From Fidelibacterota bacterium (GTDB taxonomy: Bacteria; Marinisomatota; Marinisomatia; Marinisomatales; TCS55): 18,818 nucleotides of DNA. The stretch covers positions 1-18,818 of the forward strand of contig SCKQ01000046.1 in the NCBI GenBank assembly GCA_004124535.1, in the 5' to 3' direction. Of the stretch, positions 1 to 10,867 are shown in pieces (the stretch's first letter is position 1; every line of letters starts with the position of its first letter). Below the pieces are notes generated by a model. The model had not been told where the DNA came from. It ran no database searches and saw nothing but the letters and a program-made list of their open reading frames with translations. A program made the translations under genes and the position numbers.

Positions 1-1381
1 AATTAAAATAAAAAGCAATACATAATGAACTAACCATAGCCACGATCTCTGTATAGGCGTTGATCCGCCACCAGAACCAGCGCAGGATATAGATCATTCC
101 CGTACCGGCACCGATCATAAGTAACAGGTCGAATGCCTGGCCAGCGCTGGTCAGGAAAAGACCTAGACCGCCTCCAAGAATAATCGATATTACAGTAAAT
201 AAGCGGCCTACATTTACCAGGTGTTTTTCAGAAGCATCTGGTTTAATAAAGCGCTGGTAAAAATCATTTACTAGGTAACTAGCACCCAAGTTAAGTTGAG
301 TAGACATGGTACTCATAAAAGCTGCAATCAGCGAAGCAGCCACCAGACCAAGTAAACCTGTGGGCAGTAATGTTAGCATGGCTGGATAAGCTACATCATG
401 GCCCAGTTTGTCTGGCGATAAATTTGGAAATGCATCTTGTATATCTGACAATTCAGGAAATACAATTAGCGAGGACAAAGCAATAAGGATCCATGGCCAG
501 GGACGCAACGCATAGTGGGCTACATTGAAAAACAGGGTAGCACTGACAGCATTCTTTTCATCTTTAGCAGAAAACATACGTTGCGCGATATACCCACCAC
601 CACCGGGTTCAGACCCGGGATAATAACTGGCCCACCATTGTACAGCTAATGGGACCAATAAGATGGGCACCCAAATATCTGGATCTGACAGATCCGGAAT
701 AAGCGCCAGTTTATCAACAACATTTGCATGGGTGATCAAATTGGATAAACCACCAATTTGTTCTAAACCAAGAATATATATCATGGCCCATATCGAACCG
801 ACCATGGCCAGTGAAAATTGAACAAAGTCTGTAATAATTACTGCCTTCAGTCCTCCCAACGTGCTGTATGACAATGTAATTGAGCAGGCAATTAGAAGCG
901 TTAGCCAGCCGGGCCAGCCTAATACAATCTCGCCAAATTTTACTGCGGCGAGGCTCACTGCACCCATAACTAAAACATTGAATACCAATCCAAGATATAA
1001 GGCGCGGAATCCTCGTAAAAATGCTGCTGCCTTACCGCTGTACCGAAGTTCATAAAATTCAATATCAGTCAATACTCCGGAACGGTGCCACAGTTTAGCA
1101 TAGACAAAAACAGTCAGCATCCCTGTGAGTAAAAATGCCCACCAGACCCAGTTGCCTGAGACACCATTTTGGCGAACGAGATCAGTAACAAGATTAGGCG
1201 TGTCCGTAGAGAATGTCGTGGCCACCATACTAACCCCCAGCAGCCACCAGGGCATATTGCGACCGGCCAGGAAAAAAGATTTCGTATCTTTTCCAGCCTG
1301 TTTTGATGCCCAGATGCCCACGGCCAATGAAAGCGCAAAATATGCGCCAACAATAGTCCAATCAAGTGTCGTTAAAGTCAT
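1..1381 (-). CDS. SSS-family sodium:solute symporter, 3' end cut by window edge
   Basis: The frame opens at an ATG (1379-1381) and stays open for 460 codons to the left edge, so the C-terminus is outside the window. It is a polytopic membrane protein of the solute:sodium symporter (SLC5/SSS) family, which uses the Na+ gradient to import sugars, amino acids or similar solutes across the inner membrane. Visible family marks are FFLAGRNMPWW at about residues 36-46, SMVATTFSTDTP at 51-62, and a later GGLKAVIITDFVQF, typical of the SSS core. It starts 3 nt after the stop of the upstream GH109 gene and has no clear Shine-Dalgarno, suggesting translational coupling. Placed last in the visible operon after two exported glycosidases, it probably imports a released sugar, but the substrate cannot be read from sequence. 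Family members usually run 500-600 residues. Confidence 0.9.
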   Translation of the reverse strand, partial: MTLTTLDWTIVGAYFALSLAVGIWASKQAGKDTKSFFLAGRNMPWWLLGVSMVATTFSTDTPNLVTDLVRQNGVSGNWVWWAFLLTGMLTVFVYAKLWHRSGVLTDIEFYELRYSGKAAAFLRGFRALYLGLVFNVLVMGAVSLAAVKFGEIVLGWPGWLTLLIACSITLSYSTLGGLKAVIITDFVQFSLAMVGSIWAMIYILGLEQIGGLSNLITHANVVDKLALIPDLSDPDIWVPILLVPLAVQWWASYYPGSEPGGGGYIAQRMFSAKDEKNAVSATLFFNVAHYALRPWPWILIALSSLIVFPELSDIQDAFPNLSPDKLGHDVAYPAMLTLLPTGLLGLVAASLIAAFMSTMSTQLNLGASYLVNDFYQRFIKPDASEKHLVNVGRLFTVISIILGGGLGLFLTSAGQAFDLLLMIGAGTGMIYILRWFWWRINAYTEIVAMVSSLCIAFYFN

Positions 1382-1384
1382 AAA

Positions 1385-2737
1385 TTAATATTGATCGTTT
1401 AAACCAAATACAGGTTTGTTGGTTTTCCATTTCCCCCTGGTAAAGTCAGGTATTTTTATGGATGCACTATTTTGTCTAATGGACTTTTCTGAGAGTGGAC
1501 TGATTACACTCCAGCTAGCGGCATCATATACATCCAATGGAGGCTCTGTGTTGCGCTTCATTGCTTCCAGGAAAGCGCGAAGCACAAAGAAATCCATTCC
1601 GCCATGGCCCGCGCCAGCTGCCTGATCCTCAAATCTTTGCCATAACGGATGATCATATTCTTTCAGGTATGCTTTATCTTCTTCCCAGCGATGATCCTTA
1701 GGGCTGACGCTCTCAATGTATATAGACTGACTGTCCTTCATCCATAACCCCTTAGTCCCCTGCACTCTGAAATTCAAACTATAAGGTCGGGGTGAATTGG
1801 TGTCGTGACTAAGCATGATAGTTTGACCATTGGCACATTTTATAACTGTAGTAACTATATCACCTAATTTGAAGTCTATTGCCGCATTGGGATGATCAGA
1901 GCCACCGTGCTCCACGATATACTGATGCAGCCCGCGTGTTTGTGTTGCTGTAGATGTCAAATGGACCATCCGGTTACCGTGATTAATGTCCAGCATGTTG
2001 CTTACCGGCCCGAGTCCGTGGGTAGGATATAAGTCACCGTTACGATTCACACTATGATTTGTACGCCATTTCGCTTCGCTGTAACCTTTTTCACCGAATT
2101 CAACACCACCCCCATATGGTTTTATACCATCATTAAATTTTACTCTCCGTAAATCATGCTGGTACCCCCCCTGACAGTGCAATAATTCACCAAAGAGACC
2201 TTTACGCACCATATTCAAGACTGCCATAACGTCACGCCGATAGCACACATTTTCCATGATCATACAGAACCTGCCAGTTTTTTCGGAAGTATTAACCAGA
2301 TCCCAGCAATCCGCAACCGTAAGAGCTGCAGGTACTTCCGTGCCTACATGCTTTCCTGCGTTCATGGCTGCCACGGCCATAGGATGGTGCCATTCCCATG
2401 GGGTTGCAATAAATACACCATCTAAATTCTCATTCTTCACCAGATTTCGAAAATCTTCATCCCCTTTATTATACACTGTTGGTTCGGGTCGGCCTGCTTT
2501 CTTCAGTACTGTCAATGCCCTGTTTACCATACCATCATCTATATCACAAATTGCTGGAATATCTACATCGTCTCTGTGGGTTGTGAGTCGCATCATGCCT
2601 TGCCCTCGCAATCCAGTACCAATAAATCCAACCCGCAATCGGTTTTTCGTTACAGGATATGAAAATAACTCACTGGGAATTATCGCTACGGCTGAGCCCA
2701 ATAAGGAGCTCATAAGTAAAAATTTCCGACGCTTCAT
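1385..2737 (-). CDS. GH109 alpha-N-acetylgalactosaminidase-like Gfo/Idh/MocA-fold protein, Tat signal
   Basis: A 450-residue protein. The N-terminus, MKRRKFLLMSSLLGS, is a twin-arginine (Tat) signal, followed by a Rossmann dinucleotide loop GFIGTGLRGQG at about 37-47. The rest follows the GH109 pattern as I recall it from Elizabethkingia NagA: ENVCYRRDVMAVLNMVR near 162-178, GGYQHD at 190-195, NGDLYPTHGLGP at 233-244, PRPYSLNFRVQGTKGLW at 317-332. Y237, H240 and Y319 look equivalent to the sugar-contacting Tyr225, His228 and Tyr307 of that enzyme. GH109 enzymes keep a tightly bound NAD+ and cleave alpha-GalNAc by an oxidation-elimination route, which fits folded export by Tat to the periplasm. 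Alternative: a Gfo/Idh-type oxidoreductase or a GH109 relative of other glycoside specificity. The start is well placed for the signal peptide; no Shine-Dalgarno is visible. Confidence 0.85.
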   Translation of the reverse strand: MKRRKFLLMSSLLGSAVAIIPSELFSYPVTKNRLRVGFIGTGLRGQGMMRLTTHRDDVDIPAICDIDDGMVNRALTVLKKAGRPEPTVYNKGDEDFRNLVKNENLDGVFIATPWEWHHPMAVAAMNAGKHVGTEVPAALTVADCWDLVNTSEKTGRFCMIMENVCYRRDVMAVLNMVRKGLFGELLHCQGGYQHDLRRVKFNDGIKPYGGGVEFGEKGYSEAKWRTNHSVNRNGDLYPTHGLGPVSNMLDINHGNRMVHLTSTATQTRGLHQYIVEHGGSDHPNAAIDFKLGDIVTTVIKCANGQTIMLSHDTNSPRPYSLNFRVQGTKGLWMKDSQSIYIESVSPKDHRWEEDKAYLKEYDHPLWQRFEDQAAGAGHGGMDFFVLRAFLEAMKRNTEPPLDVYDAASWSVISPLSEKSIRQNSASIKIPDFTRGKWKTNKPVFGLNDQY

Positions 2738-2771
2738 AGTATTATTTATTGGTTACCGCTAATGGTAATAT

Positions 2772-4400
2772 TCAGCTTGCGGCCCAGGTTAAAAGCAAAT
2801 AAATGGCTACGGTTGCACTGAAAATACCCGCGGATACTTTCTTTGCCATAGGCCAGGGTGTCATATCTACAGGCGCAGGCGTCTTTTCCTCACTAACGGC
2901 AATTTCTTCTGTTGTTTTGGGTGCTAGATAACCAATGATCAGCATAACACAAATGGAGGCCAAGAAACTAATAAAATAACCATGCAGCCAATGCAGATCA
3001 CCATCGGTGTTAGCAAAAAATGGGATTACATCTTTTATATTTACAAAGGTAAAGAATGAATAAAATGAAATACCTACAATCATCCCAACCTTCGCTGCCA
3101 GAGCAGGTACATGTCTTGTAGTTATTCCCAAAAGGAATATTCCTATGATTGGAACACTATAGAGACCATTAACCTTTTGTAAATATTGAAATATGGATTC
3201 CATCTGGGCCAATTGTGGTGCAATAAGAATAGAAGCCACGGCTAGTAGTATACAAAAATACTTTCCGATTTTTACAGTCTCTTCACCAGAAGCAGAAGGA
3301 TTGATATAGCCGCGATAAAATTGTAGGGAAAAAAGTGTGGAAGCGCTATTCAATGCACTATTGAAGGAGCTTAAAATGGAACCAACCAGCACTGCAGCAA
3401 ATAGACCCAAAGACCAATCTGGTAGAACATGACGTACGACAGCGCCATACACCTGATCCTGTTTACCAATATTCAAATCTGGCATATGAAGGGCAATTAT
3501 TCCTGGCAGACATAACATAATTGGGCCCAATAATTTCATACCTGAAGCAAAAAGGACACCCTTTTGGCCCTCCGCTAAACTACGGGCAGCCATGGCCCGT
3601 TGCACAATAACCTGATTTGTAGACCAGTAAAAAACTTGGATAAACATCATGCCGGTAAATAAAGTTGGCCATGGTACAGTAACAGTTTTACCGTCCAGGT
3701 TTGTTTGAGCTAACACTGTCAGGTATTGAGGATTATCTCGGCCTAGAGTTGCCATTCCATCAAAGAATGATCCGCCACCCAAAGCGGCCAAAGCTAGATA
3801 GGGAATTGCCAGACCACCGATAAGCAGACCGATCCCATTCAAGGTGTCACTTACTGCAACAGATTTTAATCCACCAAAAATCGCATAGGAACTACCCAAA
3901 ACTCCAATGATAGCAACAACCAAATAAAGGGGCATATTCAACCCGAACATAGTTATTAAAGCCAGGGATCCAGTATACAAGACCACCGGCAATAAAACAG
4001 TTACATATCCAAATAGAAACAGACCTGAAACCATTGAACGGGTTGTCTTGTCAAAACGTTTTTCCAGGAACGCAGGTGTTGTTGTAAATCCACTAGCGAG
4101 ATATGTGGGTAGAAAAACAAGTGCCGTGGCAATCATGGCAAATGCGGCCAAAGCTTCCCAAGCCACACCTACCAAGGCCTTATCTCCAAATACATCACCA
4201 TTCAGCCCCACTAATTGCTCAGTGGATAAATTAGTAAGTAATAATGAACCAGCGACCAACGGCCAGGTTAAGGCCCTCCCACCGGTAAAATATTCTTCCG
4301 TTGCACTCTTGCTTTTCTTCATTCGCCCGACAAGGATATAAGTAAAAACTGCGACTGCCGCCGTAGCTGTAATGAAAGAGACTATAGAGATAGTATTCAC
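2772..4400 (-). CDS. YidK-like SSS-family sodium:solute symporter
   Basis: A 542-residue polytopic inner-membrane symporter. The N-terminus carries YFTGGR at 37-42 and TNLSTEQLVGLNG at 56-68, which closely resemble E. coli YidK and Bacteroidetes SSS members annotated as sugar or amino-sugar symporters. The start is GTG (4398-4400), supported by GGAG nine nt upstream, one of the few clear ribosome binding sites in the window. The gene sits 21 nt after the beta-galactosidase stop and 34 nt before the GH109 start, so it lies between the two glycosidases. Import of galactose, GalNAc or a small glycoside is a reasonable inference. It differs in sequence from the second SSS gene of this operon, so the pair is not a recent duplication and may serve two different products. 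Confidence 0.88.
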   Translation of the reverse strand: MNTISIVSFITATAAVAVFTYILVGRMKKSKSATEEYFTGGRALTWPLVAGSLLLTNLSTEQLVGLNGDVFGDKALVGVAWEALAAFAMIATALVFLPTYLASGFTTTPAFLEKRFDKTTRSMVSGLFLFGYVTVLLPVVLYTGSLALITMFGLNMPLYLVVAIIGVLGSSYAIFGGLKSVAVSDTLNGIGLLIGGLAIPYLALAALGGGSFFDGMATLGRDNPQYLTVLAQTNLDGKTVTVPWPTLFTGMMFIQVFYWSTNQVIVQRAMAARSLAEGQKGVLFASGMKLLGPIMLCLPGIIALHMPDLNIGKQDQVYGAVVRHVLPDWSLGLFAAVLVGSILSSFNSALNSASTLFSLQFYRGYINPSASGEETVKIGKYFCILLAVASILIAPQLAQMESIFQYLQKVNGLYSVPIIGIFLLGITTRHVPALAAKVGMIVGISFYSFFTFVNIKDVIPFFANTDGDLHWLHGYFISFLASICVMLIIGYLAPKTTEEIAVSEEKTPAPVDMTPWPMAKKVSAGIFSATVAIYLLLTWAAS

Positions 4401-4409
4401 GATATGTTA

Positions 4410-4413
4410 CTCC
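4410..4413 (-). promoter_or_regulatory. Shine-Dalgarno GGAG for the YidK-like gene
   Basis: GGAG on the minus strand lies nine nt before the GTG codon at 4400. It supports the GTG start, because most other genes here have no recognisable ribosome binding site. Confidence 0.6.
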
Positions 4414-4421
4414 AGTTCACC

Positions 4422-7604
<3,183 letters not shown>

Positions 7605-8906
7605 TTAGTTGAAATTATCCTCCATTAATACCTTATTTAAAGTTTCAACCAATTGATCAGTATTATCATTGGTAAACACCATTGGTGGTTTGATTTTTAG
7701 AACATTATGATCTGGACCATCGGTGCTTATAAGTATTCCATGATCTTTCATATCATTCGCTATTTTTTCCGCCTCATCACTTGCAGGGGTCAGTTTTTCA
7801 GGATCTTTTATCAATTCTATACCAAAAAATAGACCACGTCCCCGCACATCACCAATAATATTATGCCTTTGTTTCAAATCATTTAATTGGTCCATTAAAT
7901 ACGAACCCACCTGTAACGCATTTTCTTGTAATTTTTCTTCTTCTATTACTTTCAGCACGGCTCGACCGACAGCGCAAGATACAGGGTTACCTCCAAAAGA
8001 ATTAAAGTATTCCATACCATTGTTAAATGCATCAGCAATTTTTTTAGTTGTCACCACTGCAGATAATGGATGACCATTGCCCATGGATTTTCCCATTGTT
8101 ACAATGTCTGGCCGTGCATTCTCTGATTCGAAACCCCAAAAATTGGACCCTACCCTGCCAAAACCAATCTGCACTTCATCAGCAATGTATAAGCCACCGG
8201 TTTGCTGTACTTTTGTACTAGCTGCAGCTAAAAACCCTTCTGGAAAAAAGATCTGGCCACCGCAGCCCAGTATTGCCTCGGCAATAAAAGCCGAAACCTG
8301 TTTATTATCATCGTGTAAAACATCAAGGATCTGCTGGACACAATCAGCATATTTTAAAGCAATATCACCATCGTTGGACCTGTATTTACCCCGATATGGA
8401 TCCGGCATTGGGATCTGGTACACAAAATCTGGTGATCCTGTACCACCCGGACCATCAAATTTATACGGACTTACTTCAATTGTGGCCTTTGTATGACCAT
8501 GATAGGCACCTGCAATCACAATCGTTTGAATGCTGCCAGTATAATTCCTGGCCATACACAAGGCCAGGTCATTGCTTTCGCTCCCTGAATTGGTGAAATA
8601 ACAAACATCCAGTTTCGCTGGTAATTTTTTAGTCAACTCTTCAGCATAATTAACAATATTGTCATGGAGATACCTGGTATTGGTGTTCAATAACCTGTTT
8701 TGTTCCTCCAGGGTCGCAAGAACACGAGGATGACAATGACCTACATGACTGATATTATTCATTGCATCAAGATATTGTCTGCCATCGCTAGCATATAAAT
8801 ACTGTCCTTTTCCTTTTACGATATGCAATGGTTCATGATAAGAAAGACTAAAAGATGGACCGATATATTGATCCCTGAGTTTCTTGATATTCTTGGTGCT
8901 AAGCAA
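7605..8906 (-). CDS. Class-III PLP enzyme, AGXT2L-type phospho-lyase (ethanolamine-phosphate / 5-phosphohydroxylysine type)
   Basis: A 433-residue fold-type I PLP enzyme. SGSE at 107-110 binds the cofactor phosphate, D243 in IADEVQIGFGRVG contacts the pyridine nitrogen, and K273 in MGKSMGNGHP is the Schiff-base lysine. The wider sequence is strikingly like the vertebrate ETNPPL/PHYKPL (AGXT2L1/2) proteins: LLNTNTRYLHDNIV at 72-85, CYFTNSGSE at 102-110, PYRGKYR at 170-176, GMEYFNSFGGNPVSCAVG at 297-314, and DGPDHNVLKIKPPM near the end. Those enzymes do not transaminate; they remove phosphate and ammonia from O-phosphoethanolamine or 5-phosphohydroxy-L-lysine, leaving an aldehyde. The kinase encoded immediately upstream would supply the phosphorylated substrate. 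The only workable start is TTG (8904-8906), since the first internal Met is residue 49. It is in the same frame as the upstream kinase. Generic aminotransferase annotation would be misleading. Confidence 0.88.
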   Translation of the reverse strand: MLSTKNIKKLRDQYIGPSFSLSYHEPLHIVKGKGQYLYASDGRQYLDAMNNISHVGHCHPRVLATLEEQNRLLNTNTRYLHDNIVNYAEELTKKLPAKLDVCYFTNSGSESNDLALCMARNYTGSIQTIVIAGAYHGHTKATIEVSPYKFDGPGGTGSPDFVYQIPMPDPYRGKYRSNDGDIALKYADCVQQILDVLHDDNKQVSAFIAEAILGCGGQIFFPEGFLAAASTKVQQTGGLYIADEVQIGFGRVGSNFWGFESENARPDIVTMGKSMGNGHPLSAVVTTKKIADAFNNGMEYFNSFGGNPVSCAVGRAVLKVIEEEKLQENALQVGSYLMDQLNDLKQRHNIIGDVRGRGLFFGIELIKDPEKLTPASDEAEKIANDMKDHGILISTDGPDHNVLKIKPPMVFTNDNTDQLVETLNKVLMEDNFN

Positions 8907-8910
8907 AATG

Positions 8911-8914
8911 CCTC
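8911..8914 (-). promoter_or_regulatory. GAGG ribosome binding site overlapping the kinase stop codon
   Basis: The minus strand reads TGAGGCATTTTG. GAGG overlaps the TGA stop of the kinase and lies four nt before the TTG start of the phospho-lyase. It supports the TTG start by coupled re-initiation. The spacing is a little short. Confidence 0.5.
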
Positions 8915-9938
8915 AGTGGAAAGTTTTATCCACAACTTTATCGGACCAGCCCTGCAGATCCACATTCTTCATTTTTCTCAAAAAACCCCAGGCCTGATCT
9001 TCGGTAACTGTAATATATTCATTATCAGGAAATAACTGTTTACGGTAGGCTGCCATTGTTACCGAAACGCACAGGCGCAGGCAAATGAAATATATGATCA
9101 CACTTATTTCTAATTCCGTTAATGGGAATACCGTTTGGTACGCTTTAATTAACTCTGCTGTAAGATCTATCGGATCATGATTATTTAAAACCAGATAAGC
9201 GAGACAGACAGCGGATTCACAGATAATATAAGTATGGACCATATCACCAAAATCAATGATACCATGGGCACGATTATCTTTATTAACGATTACATTGTGG
9301 TCATTGCCATCATTATGAATAACTGCCCTGTTTAATTCATGACTGATCGGAACAATATTTTTTTCATATTCCCGAAGGAAGTGTTGGATAATTAATTGAT
9401 CTTCTTCAGAACGAATATTATCCTGATTATTTATCAAGAAATCTGTTTGGGCTACATTCCATGGAAAAGACCGTTTAGCTGCTGGATGTTCAAAATCCTG
9501 TAGTGCAAGATCCAATCTGCCAAGCAAATAGCCAAGATCAATAATTAAACCATTCGTTTGTTTTCCCAGGTCTTTCATTAATTCACCTGGAACATATTCC
9601 ACCATACGAATATAATGCTTTTCATTAGAAGCTGCTTTATGGCGAAAAATAAGTTCACCATCCAATGTGTTTACTGGATGTGGTAATTGCATCTCAGGGT
9701 CATGCAAACTTATGTGTGCGAGTGCGGCATGCTGCATTTCCAATACATCCAATGATTCAGCAGCATGAGAGATCTTCAAAATGTATTTTGGCTCAGCTTT
9801 TTCCTTTAATAAAAAATTTTGGTCCCGTTCACTTGTGAGCATTGTAGCAGACAAATCTAATCCGTAAGCATCTCTAACTATGCTTCGAGCTGCCCTTTTT
9901 GAAATATTTGGTCCTGGTGTGTTGAAAATCGAAAGCAT
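8913..9938 (-). CDS. APH/choline-kinase-fold small-molecule kinase, hydroxylysine-kinase-like
   Basis: A 341-residue aminoglycoside-phosphotransferase-fold kinase. SERDQNFLL at 36-44 forms the nucleotide loop, and K55 in YILKISH is the N-lobe lysine. The catalytic loop is VIHNDGNDHNVIV at 206-218 (D210 as base, N215 for metal), and IIDFGDM at 227-233 gives the metal-binding D229. The NDHN loop followed by IDFGDM is the form seen in hydroxylysine kinase (AGPHD1/HYKK) and in bacterial kinases joined to class-III PLP phospho-lyases, rather than in antibiotic-resistance APHs. It would phosphorylate the hydroxyl of an amino alcohol in the cytosol, and the next gene would eliminate that phosphate. 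5-hydroxylysine and ethanolamine are the leading substrates; a sugar such as MurNAc cannot be excluded because murQ lies just upstream (35 nt gap). The usual HGD motif is HND here. Confidence 0.82.
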   Translation of the reverse strand: MLSIFNTPGPNISKRAARSIVRDAYGLDLSATMLTSERDQNFLLKEKAEPKYILKISHAAESLDVLEMQHAALAHISLHDPEMQLPHPVNTLDGELIFRHKAASNEKHYIRMVEYVPGELMKDLGKQTNGLIIDLGYLLGRLDLALQDFEHPAAKRSFPWNVAQTDFLINNQDNIRSEEDQLIIQHFLREYEKNIVPISHELNRAVIHNDGNDHNVIVNKDNRAHGIIDFGDMVHTYIICESAVCLAYLVLNNHDPIDLTAELIKAYQTVFPLTELEISVIIYFICLRLCVSVTMAAYRKQLFPDNEYITVTEDQAWGFLRKMKNVDLQGWSDKVVDKTFH

Positions 9939-9973
9939 AAAATTCTTTTTAGTTTAGTTTTATCTCTGTTGGA

Positions 9974-10867
9974 TTAATCGATTACATCTCGTAAAAAACC
10001 ATTCGCATCCAGAAGAAGTTTTTCAGCAACGTCCAAATTGCAATCTTTTTTAACCATAACAAGGGCAGTTTTTACGGACATTTTTGCTGCAACCAATATT
10101 CTGTGGGAATCTTTAAAATTCAGATTTGTAAAATCTTGTATAATACGGGTTCCACGATCTACTAGTTTTTCATTAACTGCCATCAGATCAACCATCAAAT
10201 TACCATATACTTTTCCCAGGCGAATCATTGTGGCTGTGGAGATCATGTTCAAAACCATTTTTGTTGCTGTTCCCGCTTTCATGCGGGTTGAACCGGTTAT
10301 GATTTCAGGACCTACATCAATAAAAATAGTTAGATCAACATTAACAGGATAAAATGGTTTAGCAGTACAGGTTAGGTAAATTGTTTTTGATCCTATTTCG
10401 TGGCCATAGTTTAATGCAGACTGAACATATTTTGCTGCACCACTGGCGCTAATACCGATAATCACATCCCCTGCTTCAACGCCATGGGTAGTTAGATCTT
10501 GAATGGCAGCATCGGGCTTATCCTCAGCGCCCTCGATTGATTTTCGAAGTGCCATATCACCTCCAGCAATGATGCCTTGAAACCAATCTATGGGAACGGA
10601 ATATGTTGGCGGCATTTCTGAAGCATCCAACACTCCCAATCTACCGCTCGTGCCGGCGCCTAAATAAAACACTCTTTTACCATTCCGTAATGCAGCCACT
10701 GTTAGCTTTACTGTATCTTCAATTTCGGGCAAAGCATCCCCTACTTTTTGAGCCACGGCCCGGTCTTCTCTGTTGATCACATCCAGGATTTCGCGCACGG
10801 ATAAATCATCAATCCTGTTCGATGATGGATTGCTTTGTTCAGTTGTCAGGTGTCGCCGTTTGCTCAT
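9974..10867 (-). CDS. murQ: N-acetylmuramic acid 6-phosphate etherase MurQ
   Basis: A 297-residue SIS-domain enzyme of typical MurQ length. It opens with LTTEQSNPSSNRIDDLSV, has the SIS loop FYLGAGTSGRLGVLDASEMPP at about 67-87, EGAEDKPDAA at 112-121, GISASGAAKYV at 138-148 and GSTRMKAGTATKMVLN near 192-207. E84 and E115 match the two catalytic glutamates (Glu83 and Glu114 in E. coli). The enzyme cleaves the D-lactyl ether of MurNAc 6-phosphate, giving GlcNAc 6-phosphate and D-lactate in the cytosol during peptidoglycan recycling or scavenging. Its ATG overlaps the stop of the AGCS gene by four bases (ATGA), showing tight coupling. No MurNAc or anhydroMurNAc kinase (AnmK, MurK) or PTS transporter is in view, so its substrate must come from elsewhere or from the neighbouring kinase. 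Confidence 0.96.
   Translation of the reverse strand: MSKRRHLTTEQSNPSSNRIDDLSVREILDVINREDRAVAQKVGDALPEIEDTVKLTVAALRNGKRVFYLGAGTSGRLGVLDASEMPPTYSVPIDWFQGIIAGGDMALRKSIEGAEDKPDAAIQDLTTHGVEAGDVIIGISASGAAKYVQSALNYGHEIGSKTIYLTCTAKPFYPVNVDLTIFIDVGPEIITGSTRMKAGTATKMVLNMISTATMIRLGKVYGNLMVDLMAVNEKLVDRGTRIIQDFTNLNFKDSHRILVAAKMSVKTALVMVKKDCNLDVAEKLLLDANGFLRDVID

Noticed and set aside
1385..2737. Inositol or glucose-fructose dehydrogenase
   Set aside because: The fold is Gfo/Idh/MocA, but the GH109-specific NGDLYPTHGLGP and GGYQHD motifs and overall similarity favour the glycosidase family.
7605..8906. Ordinary ornithine/GABA/acetylornithine aminotransferase
   Set aside because: The motifs through the middle and C-terminus match the AGXT2L phospho-lyase subgroup much better, and a kinase precedes it.
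8913..8915. TGA recoded as an amino acid in this organism
   Set aside because: TGA ends several other intact genes here (lptF/lptG, the AGCS gene, the surface protein), so the standard bacterial code applies; only local readthrough remains possible.
8913..9938. Aminoglycoside-resistance phosphotransferase
   Set aside because: The fold is shared, but the NDHN/IDFGDM loops and the adjacent phospho-lyase match hydroxylysine-kinase-like metabolic enzymes. There is no mobile-element or resistance context.
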